Shown one piece after another: positions 1 through 6,895 of a stretch of DNA of 11,728 nucleotides. A model generated the notes under the pieces. That model searched no databases and was not told the DNA's origin. It worked only from the letters and a program-made list of their open reading frames with translations. Location of the stretch: assembly GCA_046727435.1 (NCBI GenBank), contig JBKPCR010000177.1, positions 1 to 11,728 on the forward strand, given 5' to 3'. Both the position numbers and the translations under genes were made by a program. This DNA is from CAVPRW01 sp046727435 [NCBI: bacterium]. Its GTDB lineage: Bacteria > Tectomicrobia > Entotheonellia > J063. Each line of letters opens with the position of its first letter. Position 1 is the stretch's first letter.

Positions 1-269
1 AGACGATTGGCGACCAGTACCGGATGATGGAATTGCAACAAGACCACACCCGTTCCTAACCGCATCTGTTGAATATGCGGCACGATGCGGGCAATGAGCA
101 GGTCCGGCGCTGGGATACTCTCCCAGGCGCTGGTGAAATGCTCCCCGATCCAGGCCTCGTGGTATCCCAGGGCATCGGCGCGGATCAGCACGTCGATATC
201 TTCATCAAAGGCTTGTGCCAGGGGTTTTTCCGGCAGATGCATCGGCATCATAAACAGCCCATACTGCAT
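1..269 (-). CDS. Luciferase-like flavin-dependent monooxygenase, N-terminal part (cut by window edge)
   Basis: About 89 codons are visible, from an ATG at 269 (minus strand) to the left edge; the C-terminal three quarters lie outside. The start has a GGAGAG ribosome site nine to ten bases upstream. The protein opens with MQYGLFMMPMHLPEK and continues with a helix rich in Asp/Glu (AFDEDIDVLIRADALGY), then EAWIGEHF, PAPDLLIA and LGTGVVLLQFHHP. This order (beta-1 strand, 'GY.EAW.GEHF', 'P.PDLLIA', 'LGTGV..L..HHP') is the signature of the bacterial-luciferase-like LLM class TIM-barrel oxidoreductases, which use reduced flavin (FMNH2 or F420) to oxidise or reduce small organic substrates in the cytoplasm. 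The substrate cannot be read from this fragment. The family call is firm. Confidence 0.88.
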   Translation of the reverse strand, partial: MQYGLFMMPMHLPEKPLAQAFDEDIDVLIRADALGYHEAWIGEHFTSAWESIPAPDLLIARIVPHIQQMRLGTGVVLLQFHHPVLVANR

Positions 270-297
270 CGTGATCTCTCCTTTTATTAGCAGATTT

Positions 298-317
298 CCT
301 GCGGGCTCGCCCGCAGG
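298..317 (-). promoter_or_regulatory. GC-rich leader hairpin upstream of the luciferase-like gene
   Basis: CCTGCGGGC (298-306) and GCCCGCAGG (309-317) are perfect reverse complements separated by two bases, so the RNA could form an eight-pair stem with a four-base loop. It lies between the predicted promoter (338-366) and the start codon at 269. No T-run follows on either strand, so it is not a standard terminator. It could be an mRNA-stabilising or attenuating structure, or a protein-binding dyad. Confidence 0.4.
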
Positions 318-337
318 CGCTCAGCCACGCCGGCCTT

Positions 338-366
338 CTTATAGCATGACCGCAGATGGCGAGCAA
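338..366 (-). promoter_or_regulatory. Probable sigma-70 promoter of the luciferase-like gene
   Basis: On the minus strand TTGCTC (361-366) and TATAAG (338-343) are separated by exactly 17 bases. The -10 matches five of six consensus bases and the -35 three of six. Transcription would start near 331, giving a leader of about 60 bases that contains the hairpin at 298-317 and ends at the gene's GGAGAG site. The call rests on pattern only. Confidence 0.45.
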
Positions 367-446
367 CCGCGGGACAGCGACCGATGGGCTGAGATAGTGG
401 AGTCTGTGTAACGCATGTGATAGGGTGAAAAGTCTCAAGGAGAACT

Positions 447-499
447 GGACAGAGTCATGAGTGCTGAGGACTGAGAACAAAAGGCTCATGACTCTGTCC
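447..499. repeat. Perfect 15-bp inverted repeat with 23-base loop, flanked by an 8-bp direct repeat
   Basis: GGACAGAGTCATGAG (447-461) is exactly the reverse complement of CTCATGACTCTGTCC (485-499). The loop (462-484) holds purine-rich TGCTGAGGACTGAG-type sequence that offers alternative pairings: TGAGGA at 465-470 with TCCTCA at 498-503, and GCTGAG at 463-468 with CTCAGC at 506-511. The octamer GGAGAACT occurs at 439-446 and again at 521-528, the second copy supplying the ribosome site of the hydrolase at 535. The dyad would therefore sit in the hydrolase leader. It could be an operator, a regulatory hairpin or a small mobile repeat; no T-run follows the stem. The rest of 270-534 shows only the minus-strand promoter and leader hairpin. 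Confidence 0.6.
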
Positions 500-534
500 T
501 CAACGCTCAGCGCTTTTCTTGGAGAACTCTGCCA

Positions 535-2295
535 ATGGCCGAACAATTATCCTTGAGTCAACCGCAGTATCGTAGCGTCGTCGAGCCCCATCTCCCGGCG
601 CTGATGCGGGATGGGGTCACGCTCTATGCCGATGTCCATCGGCCTGATGCCGCTGGAGCATTCCCGGTCATTCTCATGCGGGTGCCATATGACAAGACCG
701 CGGCGACACCGCTGAACTACGTCAATTACTTTGTGCCGCGGGGTTATGTGGTAGTCGTCCAGGATACACGCGGCCGCTACACCTCGGAGGGAGAGTATTA
801 TCCCCTCATCCATGAGGCCGTCGACGGTTATGACACCGTGGAATGGGCAGCAACGCTCCCCTGGTCCAGCGCCAAGGTCGGCACCGCAGGCCAATCATAT
901 CACGGGGCCACCCAATATCTCCTGCCGCACACGTGCCCGCCGCATCTGGTGTGTCAAGTGCCGATCTCGGCCTCAGCCGATTTCCACGCCTCATGGGTGT
1001 ACCATACCGGCGGCGCCTTCGAGTTCGGCTGGCAGGTGGGATATGCCATCTTCATGGCGCGGAACACTGCCGAGCGCCAAAGACTCGGACATGCTTATCT
1101 GAACAAGCTTGACCAATTCGTACTCCCGGAGATCAACTTCGCAGAACCGCTCACGGACGAATGGTACCAACACCTCCCCATCAACGATTGGGCGGATTGG
1201 CTCAAGGAGACTGCTCCCTACTTCGCCGATTATCTCAACCATCCCGACGCAGGGGCCTATTGGGAGCCGCTGAATATCTACAGGCACCACCATGCGATTA
1301 GCACGCCGATGTACCACATCGGCTCCTGGTATGACATCTTCCAAGAAGGGACCCTCGGCAACTACACCGGCGTCGTGCGCAATGGCCGTCAAGAAGCGCG
1401 TACGACTCAGAAGTTACTCATGGGACCATGGGGCCATATCCGTCCCTACGCGGCACCCACAACCGGTGGGACCGGCGACATCGACTTCGGCCCCAACGCT
1501 GCCATTGAGATCCATGAGATCGAGCTGCGCTGGTTCGACCACTGGCTCAAAGGTATCGACACCGGCCTCATGCGTGAGCCGCCCGTCAAGATTTTCGTGA
1601 TGGGCGACAACACCTGGCGAGAGGAACAGGAGTGGCCGTTGGTGCGCACCCAATACACGTCCTACTATTTCCACAGTCAGGGCGCAGCGCAGAGCCTCCA
1701 CGGAGATGGCCGACTTAGCCTTGAAGGGCCGTCACAGGAGCCGCCGGATACCTATGTCTATGATCCAAGGAACCCTGTCCCAACACGTGGCGGCAATACG
1801 TTGGTGATCCCGATGGGAGTGTACGACCAGCGCCCGCTTGAAGAGCGTCGCGATGTCTTGTGCTACACCAGCGAGCCGCTCACTCATGCGCTGGAGATCA
1901 CCGGCCCGATCACGGTGAAGCTCTATGCCGCATCGTCGGCGCCGGATACGGATTTCACGGCCAAACTCGTCGATGTGCGCCCCGATGGCTACGCACAGAA
2001 TTTGGCGGACGGCATCATCCGTGCCCGCTACCGTGAATCGCGGGGAAATCCTAGCCCCATCATGCCCGGCATAGTCTACGAATACACCATCGACTTGTGG
2101 TCGACAAGTATGGTGTTCCATCCGGGCCATCGCCTCCGGGTCGAGATCGCTAGTGCCAACTTCCCGCGCTTCGACCGCAATCCGAACACCGGGCACCCCC
2201 TCTTTAGTGATGCCGAGCTACAGTCCGCGACGCAGACGATTTTCCATGATGCAGTACGGCCTTCGCATATAGTTCTGCCGGTGATCCCGCGGTAG
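535..2295 (+). CDS. CocE/NonD family hydrolase (X-Pro dipeptidyl-peptidase S15-like)
   Basis: This 586-residue protein has the layout of the CocE/NonD acyl-esterase and peptidase family: an N-terminal alpha/beta-hydrolase (about residues 12-330) with an inserted helical cap, then a C-terminal jelly-roll domain (about 340-583). The nucleophile is Ser121 in AGQSYHG, the expected G-x-S-Y-x-G. The acid is probably Asp267 in GSWYDIF and the base His301 in MGPWGH. The oxyanion-side segment QDTRGRYTSEGEY is also typical. The C-terminal domain has the family's YDPRNPVPTRGG and FTAKLVDVRPDG elements. The family cleaves acyl bonds in esters, amides or peptides; cocaine esterase and glutaryl-7-ACA acylase are members, but the substrate here is unknown. 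No signal peptide is visible, so a cytoplasmic location is likely. The ATG at 535 follows GGAG at 521-524. Confidence 0.93.
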   Translation: MAEQLSLSQPQYRSVVEPHLPALMRDGVTLYADVHRPDAAGAFPVILMRVPYDKTAATPLNYVNYFVPRGYVVVVQDTRGRYTSEGEYYPLIHEAVDGYDTVEWAATLPWSSAKVGTAGQSYHGATQYLLPHTCPPHLVCQVPISASADFHASWVYHTGGAFEFGWQVGYAIFMARNTAERQRLGHAYLNKLDQFVLPEINFAEPLTDEWYQHLPINDWADWLKETAPYFADYLNHPDAGAYWEPLNIYRHHHAISTPMYHIGSWYDIFQEGTLGNYTGVVRNGRQEARTTQKLLMGPWGHIRPYAAPTTGGTGDIDFGPNAAIEIHEIELRWFDHWLKGIDTGLMREPPVKIFVMGDNTWREEQEWPLVRTQYTSYYFHSQGAAQSLHGDGRLSLEGPSQEPPDTYVYDPRNPVPTRGGNTLVIPMGVYDQRPLEERRDVLCYTSEPLTHALEITGPITVKLYAASSAPDTDFTAKLVDVRPDGYAQNLADGIIRARYRESRGNPSPIMPGIVYEYTIDLWSTSMVFHPGHRLRVEIASANFPRFDRNPNTGHPLFSDAELQSATQTIFHDAVRPSHIVLPVIPR

Positions 2296-2302
2296 TGCAG
2301 CA

Positions 2303-2323
2303 CCCTCTCCTCCTGGGAGAGGG
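2303..2323. other. 8-bp hairpin between convergent genes
   Basis: CCCTCTCC (2303-2310) and GGAGAGGG (2316-2323) form a perfect stem with a five-base loop in the 79-base gap between the converging hydrolase and regulator genes. Neither strand shows a T-run directly after the stem, so a classic intrinsic terminator is not established. It could still halt transcription from both sides, or be a remnant of the short CCCTCTCC/GGAGAGGG-type repeats that recur in many GC-rich genomes. Confidence 0.4.
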
Positions 2324-2374
2324 AAGATCATCGGGGGCTTTACCTGGCGGCTATGCCTCGAGGGAGGGGAACGC

Positions 2375-3763
2375 CTAGCGTCGCGGAGATCGCCTGGGAG
2401 GGGTGATGCCGTGGGTCTTGAGCTTATAGTGCATGACGCGGGGGCTGATATCCAAATGCGCCGCAGCATCTTTTTGCACCCAATATGTGCGCTGCAGGGC
2501 CTGTAACAGGGCTTCCCGTTCGATGGCTTTGAGGGAGACGCCGTTGGGAGGCAGTCGGACGATTCTATCCTCCGACTCACCTGCACTGGAGCGCCGCTCA
2601 CCCAGGCTTAGACTACTGAGCCGCATCACCTCGTCCTCTTCCTGAGCCACCCCATGCGCAATCGTGCTCTCTAACTCCCGCAGATTCCCTGGCCAGGGGT
2701 ACTCCAGGAGGGCTCTCTCGACCATCTCGTCAAAGCGCTTGACACGCCGCTCGAACAGGCGACGATAACGCGTCAGAAACACTTGAGCAAGGGGGAGAAT
2801 GTCCTCAGGGTAATCCCGCAATGCGGGCATTTCCACAGCGATGGTCGTAAGCCGCGCGTAGAGGTCCGCCCTGAAGCGCTTGGCACGAATAGCCTCGGGA
2901 AGGCTGCCGCTAGTGGCCGCGACGACGCGCACATCGACGGTGATGGTTCTGGAAGAGCCGAGACGCTCAAAAGTATGGTCTTGGAGCACGCGCAGGAGTT
3001 TCAACTGAATCCTCGGGCTCACGTCGCCAATTTGATGCAGAAAAAGTGTTCCCTGGTTGGCATAGTCAAGGCCACCGATGTGGCGCATTTGAGCGCCGGG
3101 GAAGGCTGTGGGCTCGTGGCCAAAAAGCTCACTCTCCAGTGCTCGTTCGGAAAGCGCTGCGCAGTTGACAACGACCAGGGTCTGGTCGCTGCGTGGGCTG
3201 TTGGCATGAATCGCCGCCGCTAACACTCCCTTACCAGTCCCGGGTTCCCCCGTGATCAGAATATGCGCGCTGGTGTCGATGTCCCGCTGGAGACCGCTGA
3301 GGAGGTGTCGCAGGTGCACACTGTGTCTGATGATACGTTCGCTATCGTACATATGGGGCTGCACCCGCTTCAGATAGGTGATGGCCTGCAGCATGCGGCG
3401 ACATTCAAGCGCCCGTTCGACACGAAGATGGACCTCATCGAGCCTGATCGGGTGATGTTTGACCAGGTAGTCGTATGCCCCCAACTTTAACGCCTCGACA
3501 GCGCCGGAGAGCTCATTAGGATCAACGAGCATCAAGACGGGCGTGAAGTGATCGCTAGCCTGCGAGGCTCGTAAAATCTGGAGACCATCCCGCTCTGGGA
3601 GGCAAAGCGTGGTGAGAATGACCTCGAAGAGGTGATCTTGGAGCTGCTGAGTAGCTTCAATACCATCGTCGGCCTCGGCCACGTCGTGTCCGAGCTGGCG
3701 GAAGAAATCGGCGAGTTGCTGGCGTAGGAAAAGGTCTTGCTCGGCGATGAGGATTGTGCTCAC
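2375..3763 (-). CDS. Atypical NtrC-family regulator (receiver / AAA+ / Fis-type HTH) with degenerate active sites
   Basis: This 462-residue protein has a response-regulator receiver (about 1-118), a linker, a sigma-54-activator AAA+ domain (about 140-375) and a C-terminal Fis-type helix-turn-helix (about 410-452, KDAAAHLDISPRVMHYKLK). The chosen start is a GTG with AGGA eight bases upstream; it begins the beta-1 strand STILIAEQD, whereas an ATG at 3961 would add 66 unrelated residues and overlap the next gene. Several key residues are changed. The phosphoacceptor position reads VILTTLCLP, with Thr52 where Asp is expected; the acid pocket is Glu8-Gln9; Val80 replaces the switch Thr/Ser. Walker A is intact (GEPGTGKG, 172-179), but Walker B reads GTLFLHQIGD, with His243-Gln244 for Asp-Glu, and GAFTGA is TAFPGA (219-224). 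The FRADLYARL and PWPGNLREL segments are kept. No histidine kinase is nearby. DNA binding looks intact; phosphorylation, ATP hydrolysis and sigma-54 contact look impaired. Target genes are unknown. Confidence 0.92.
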   Translation of the reverse strand: MSTILIAEQDLFLRQQLADFFRQLGHDVAEADDGIEATQQLQDHLFEVILTTLCLPERDGLQILRASQASDHFTPVLMLVDPNELSGAVEALKLGAYDYLVKHHPIRLDEVHLRVERALECRRMLQAITYLKRVQPHMYDSERIIRHSVHLRHLLSGLQRDIDTSAHILITGEPGTGKGVLAAAIHANSPRSDQTLVVVNCAALSERALESELFGHEPTAFPGAQMRHIGGLDYANQGTLFLHQIGDVSPRIQLKLLRVLQDHTFERLGSSRTITVDVRVVAATSGSLPEAIRAKRFRADLYARLTTIAVEMPALRDYPEDILPLAQVFLTRYRRLFERRVKRFDEMVERALLEYPWPGNLRELESTIAHGVAQEEDEVMRLSSLSLGERRSSAGESEDRIVRLPPNGVSLKAIEREALLQALQRTYWVQKDAAAHLDISPRVMHYKLKTHGITPPRRSPRR

Positions 3764-3950
3764 GCCTCTTATCCTATCACGCGGTTGGCCTACCTGATTT
3801 TTCCCAACGACAGGAATCGACTCCCATGAGTGCCCTGGGAACCGCTCGCGAGCACTGTTACGGGCACAGCCGATGTATGATACAGAAGCGAGATGTAGCG
3901 GAAGTAACCTGTATAGTGACCTCCTACTGTAGGGCGTGCGAGGCGAGAAG

Positions 3951-4682
3951 TCAAGGTGCAAAATGCTGCGATGTATCCTCCGGCTTCGACCCTGGGACGT
4001 CTAGGTCCAGTTCCCGGCGTACGCGTGCGAAGATGGCCTCGAACATCGCCTGGGTGAGACGGCCGGTTTGCGTATTCTGTCGGCTCGGATGGTAGGAGGC
4101 CACCAGGAGCACGCCATCGGGGAAGAGCGCAACAGTGTCATGCCCGAAATGGGGGCGTGTGTCCGGCAGTGGTAACCCCAGCGCGCGCCGTGTGGCGAGA
4201 TAGGCATCGAAGGCGATCTTCCCCAAGGGGACGACAACGCGCACACGGCGTAGCAGTTCGAGCTCCCGTAGCAGATAGGGACGACACACCGCTAACTCGG
4301 CGCCGGATGGCTTGTTATCGGGCGGCACACACCGAACTGCCGCCGTGATATAGGCATCGTGCAGCGTGAGACCATCATCGCGGTGTTGCGAGGTCGGTTG
4401 ATTGGCGAATCCGAACCGATGGAGGGTCCGATACACCCAGTCACCACTCTGGTCGCCGGTAAACATTCGGCCCGTGCGATTGCCCCCATGCGCCGCGGGC
4501 GCCAGACCGATGATCAGGAGTCGCGCCTGGGGATCGCCGAAGCTGGGCAATGGTTTCCCCCAGTAATCCTCCTGCCGATATTGCCGCCGCTTCTCACGTG
4601 CCACGCGTGTGCGATGCTCAACCAAGCGCGGACACTGCGTGCATCGCAGAATGTGCTGTTGAAGTGTCGTCAGTGCCTGCAT
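3951..4682 (-). CDS. Family 5 uracil-DNA glycosylase (UDGb type), iron-sulfur
   Basis: This enzyme removes uracil and other deaminated bases from DNA at the start of base-excision repair. Numbered from the chosen start, the first iron-sulfur ligands are Cys14 and Cys17 (CTQCPRLV), and the later pair is probably Cys118 and Cys133. Motif 1 is GLAPAAHGGNRTGRMFTGD (from about 59), the form typical of family 5, without the catalytic Asp/Asn of other UDG families. Motif 2 is SYHPSRQNTQTGRLT, with His198. The intervening region (RDDGLTLHDAYITAAVRCVPP) also fits. The start at 4682 follows GGAGAAGGAACC with good spacing; in-frame ATGs at 4709 and 4721 would add 9 or 13 residues but lack a ribosome site. 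The gene is 187 bases upstream of, and on the same strand as, the atypical regulator; that gap holds no convincing promoter or gene. Confidence 0.92.
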   Translation of the reverse strand: MQALTTLQQHILRCTQCPRLVEHRTRVAREKRRQYRQEDYWGKPLPSFGDPQARLLIIGLAPAAHGGNRTGRMFTGDQSGDWVYRTLHRFGFANQPTSQHRDDGLTLHDAYITAAVRCVPPDNKPSGAELAVCRPYLLRELELLRRVRVVVPLGKIAFDAYLATRRALGLPLPDTRPHFGHDTVALFPDGVLLVASYHPSRQNTQTGRLTQAMFEAIFARVRRELDLDVPGSKPEDTSQHFAP

Positions 4683-4806
4683 GGTCTTGGGTTCCTTCTC
4701 CACCGTCATGTTGAGCAGCATTTTAGCTCGTTTCTCGTGGTGGGGGAAGGCCTTGCTCCTGTGATCTGCCTTTACCGATCCAAGCTTTTGTGCTTTACTA
4801 GGGGGC

Positions 4807-4829
4807 TATCGCTTACGATCGCCGCGATA
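4807..4829. promoter_or_regulatory. Operator-like dyad between the glycosylase and transporter genes
   Basis: TATCGC (4807-4812) and GCGATA (4824-4829) are perfect reverse complements 11 bases apart, with an outer GGG/CCC pair (4801-4803 with 4833-4835) on the same axis and CGATCG in the middle. This is the only clear symmetry in the roughly 320-base non-coding stretch 4722-5041, which otherwise holds no gene, no repeat and no promoter that I can score with confidence. A dyad ahead of a drug-efflux-type transporter is a plausible repressor site, but no regulator gene is adjacent. Confidence 0.25.
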
Positions 4830-5041
4830 AATCCCCTGGATCATGGCGACGGTCAGCTTCTATGAGTCCATTCCTCCCCTCCTGCCTCGAAACCAGTGGC
4901 GGTCGATTCGCTCTACCCGCTGAAGCGGCTCACTGGTGCACCGCTAGGGCGAGTATGCACGCGAAGGCGTGGCGGCCGCTCTTGCCTCAGTGTGCGGGCG
5001 ACGATACCCGCGCTGATCGATACTAGAATGGAGTCCAGACC

Positions 5042-6637
5042 TTGGCCCAGGAGTCGGCGCCAGCGCGATCTCACGCGATGCCAGAGGAGGGTAACAGGAA
5101 GAAGACCGCATGGTTGTCCCCCAACCACCCGTCGCATAAGTGGTGGGTCACCCTCGCTCTCATGCTGGGCATCCTCACCCAGGGTCTCAACTTCGGCACG
5201 CTGAACGTCGCTCTTCCCAGCATGATGACCAATCTGCGAGCCGATGTCGAAACCATCCAGTGGGTGGTCACATCGTTCATGGTCACCCGCACAGTGGTCA
5301 TGCCGACGATCGGATGGGTGGCCGCCGTCGCGGGCTCACGCACCTTTTACCTGGTGGGACTGCTCATCTATATCGTGGGCTCAGTGCTCTGTGGCCTCTC
5401 CTGGAGCGTTTCTTCGCTAGTCTTTTTTCGGGTGATTCAGGCCCTCGGTGCCGGTCCACTGTTTCCGCTGTCGATGGGCATGCTCTATGAGGTTTTCCCG
5501 GCTCATCAGCGTGGCTTGGCCATGGGTATTTTTATGGCCGGGATCTCGGTTGGACCAGCCATCGGCCCCTCCATCGGTGGGTATCTGGTCGAACATCTCA
5601 ACTGGCGGATGATATTTTACATGAACTTGCCCATGGGAATTATTTCGCTCGCAGCGGTGGCGTTGATTTTGCCGAAGAGTGGTCGGCCGCGCTATGTATC
5701 TCTCGACAAATTCGGCCTGTTGACCATGATCGCCTTTCTGGTCCCGCTGCTTCTGGCACTGATCCAGGGGCGCCATGAGGGGTGGGACTCGCGCTATATC
5801 CAGACGCTGTTCGCTATCGCCATCGTGTCCGGTATCGCCTTTGTGGTGATCGAATCCCGCCAGAAACACCCACTAGTGGAGCTGGCGCTGTTCAAGATCA
5901 TCCCCTTCAGTGCAGCGTCGGTTATCTTCTTCATTGGCACTATGGGGGAGTTTGCTTCCAACTTTCTCATTGCCCTGTTCTTGCAACGCGTCATGACGCT
6001 CACCCCCTTTCAAGCCGGGCAGATGCTGCTGCCGGGGGCGCTGACTTGGGGATTCAGCAATCTCATCTCCGGACGGTTGGCGGATAAGGTCAATAATCGT
6101 GTGCTCATCAGTATCGCCTTGATCATGATCGGCGTCGCCTTTTTCCGATTTTCGCATATCGACATGTGGGCAAGCCCAACGTATATTCTGTCGCTGTTTG
6201 TCGTCCAGAGCTTCGCGCGCGGTCTACTGCAATCGCCGCTGCTCAATGTGCTCATGGTCGTGCTTCCCAAAGAGAAAGTGTTGATGGGGTCCGGGTTGCG
6301 GGGCCTGATGAACGGACTTGGCAGCACGTTTGGCGTGTCGATGGCGGCGATTTTCGTGGAAAAACAGCAGACGCTCCACGCCCTAGCGTTCTCGGAAGAT
6401 CAGAGTTTGTATCCGATTGGCGCCGCCGAGGCAGTGACCGCGGCGCGGGAGCATTTGTCCATCGCTGGTGAATGGGATTTACTGCCGACCAAGGCCATGC
6501 TGATGGTGCGCCAGACGATGCTCGAGGAAGCCGCGGTGCTGGCCTATCGTGACTGCTATCTGGCGATTGCCCTGAGCTCACTTCTGTCGTTGACGATGAC
6601 CCTGTTCTTACGCACCTCGGCGCGGCAGCACGGATAA
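5042..6637 (+). CDS. MFS transporter, DHA2 (EmrB/QacA-like) family, about 14 membrane helices
   Basis: This 531-residue integral membrane protein has a hydrophobic profile fitting the 14-helix DHA2 drug:proton antiporter family. Recognisable signatures are NVALPSM in helix 1 (55-61), GWVAAVAGSRTFYLVG as motif A (91-106), FFRVIQALGAG in helix 4 and GISVGPAIGPSIGGYLVEH as antiporter motif C (168-186), followed by NWRMIFYMNLPMG. The probable start is a TTG at 5042, with GGAG eight bases upstream (5030-5033); the first in-frame ATG (5078) lacks a ribosome site. The acidic residue usual in helix 1 (L-D-x-T-x-V-N-V-A-L-P) is absent, replaced by NFGTLNVALP. No HlyD/EmrA-type adaptor gene is next to it, so it may work alone or with a distant partner. 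The substrate cannot be predicted. The 258 bases downstream hold no convincing gene. Confidence 0.93.
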   Translation: MAQESAPARSHAMPEEGNRKKTAWLSPNHPSHKWWVTLALMLGILTQGLNFGTLNVALPSMMTNLRADVETIQWVVTSFMVTRTVVMPTIGWVAAVAGSRTFYLVGLLIYIVGSVLCGLSWSVSSLVFFRVIQALGAGPLFPLSMGMLYEVFPAHQRGLAMGIFMAGISVGPAIGPSIGGYLVEHLNWRMIFYMNLPMGIISLAAVALILPKSGRPRYVSLDKFGLLTMIAFLVPLLLALIQGRHEGWDSRYIQTLFAIAIVSGIAFVVIESRQKHPLVELALFKIIPFSAASVIFFIGTMGEFASNFLIALFLQRVMTLTPFQAGQMLLPGALTWGFSNLISGRLADKVNNRVLISIALIMIGVAFFRFSHIDMWASPTYILSLFVVQSFARGLLQSPLLNVLMVVLPKEKVLMGSGLRGLMNGLGSTFGVSMAAIFVEKQQTLHALAFSEDQSLYPIGAAEAVTAAREHLSIAGEWDLLPTKAMLMVRQTMLEEAAVLAYRDCYLAIALSSLLSLTMTLFLRTSARQHG

Positions 6638-6856
6638 GGACACCTATACCGCACGGCTCATACGGGAGATCACACCGTGACCTTCCCCAAGGAGCTATTG
6701 ACTGCCGCGGATGTGCTTTACTCCGTGGCCCGTTCGGTCGCCGTCCTGGCCGGGCATAGGCATGAGGTGAAACCGTCAATTAGGCACGCTTAAGCACCAG
6801 GTTTCATGGTCAGAACGATCCTCGTGATCACCCTGCAGGATGCGGAAAACGCCACT

Positions 6857-6877
6857 CCCACACGCACAGCGCACGGG
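6857..6877 (-). terminator. Possible weak terminator downstream of the FmdB gene
   Basis: On the minus strand CCCGTGCGC, loop TGT, and GCGTGTGGG can form a nine-pair RNA stem if three G-U wobbles are allowed. A TTTT tract follows about seven bases later (6849-6846). It begins 18 bases past the FmdB stop codon. The wobbles and the spacing make this a weak candidate. Confidence 0.28.
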
Positions 6878-6895
6878 CACAGCGAGCAAATCTGC

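Noticed and set aside
205-546. Minus-strand open frame over the divergent control region and the start of the luciferase-like gene
   Set aside because: Composition is not protein-like, it runs through the promoter and dyad, and it overlaps the recognisable luciferase-like frame.
2303-2323. Intrinsic terminator shared by the hydrolase and regulator genes
   Set aside because: The stem is real but no T-run follows on either strand, so I list it only as a hairpin.
3764-3961. 66-residue N-terminal extension of the NtrC-like regulator from an ATG at 3961
   Set aside because: The added residues look like translated non-coding DNA, overlap the glycosylase gene by 11 bases and precede a GTG with a good ribosome site exactly where the receiver fold starts.
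4359-4865. 168-residue plus-strand open frame antisense to the glycosylase
   Set aside because: The opposite strand encodes complete UDG motifs here; this frame shows no domain, has a Cys/Arg-rich shadow composition and lacks a ribosome site.
6252-6779. 175-residue minus-strand open frame antisense to the end of the transporter
   Set aside because: It is rich in Arg, Pro and Ser as expected for antisense of a GC-rich membrane-protein gene, with no recognisable domain; the MFS frame is clear.
6677-6793. Small 38-codon plus-strand frame (GTG start) after the transporter
   Set aside because: No domain, only a marginal upstream ribosome site, and the length is expected by chance. Nothing else in 6638-6895 looks coding.
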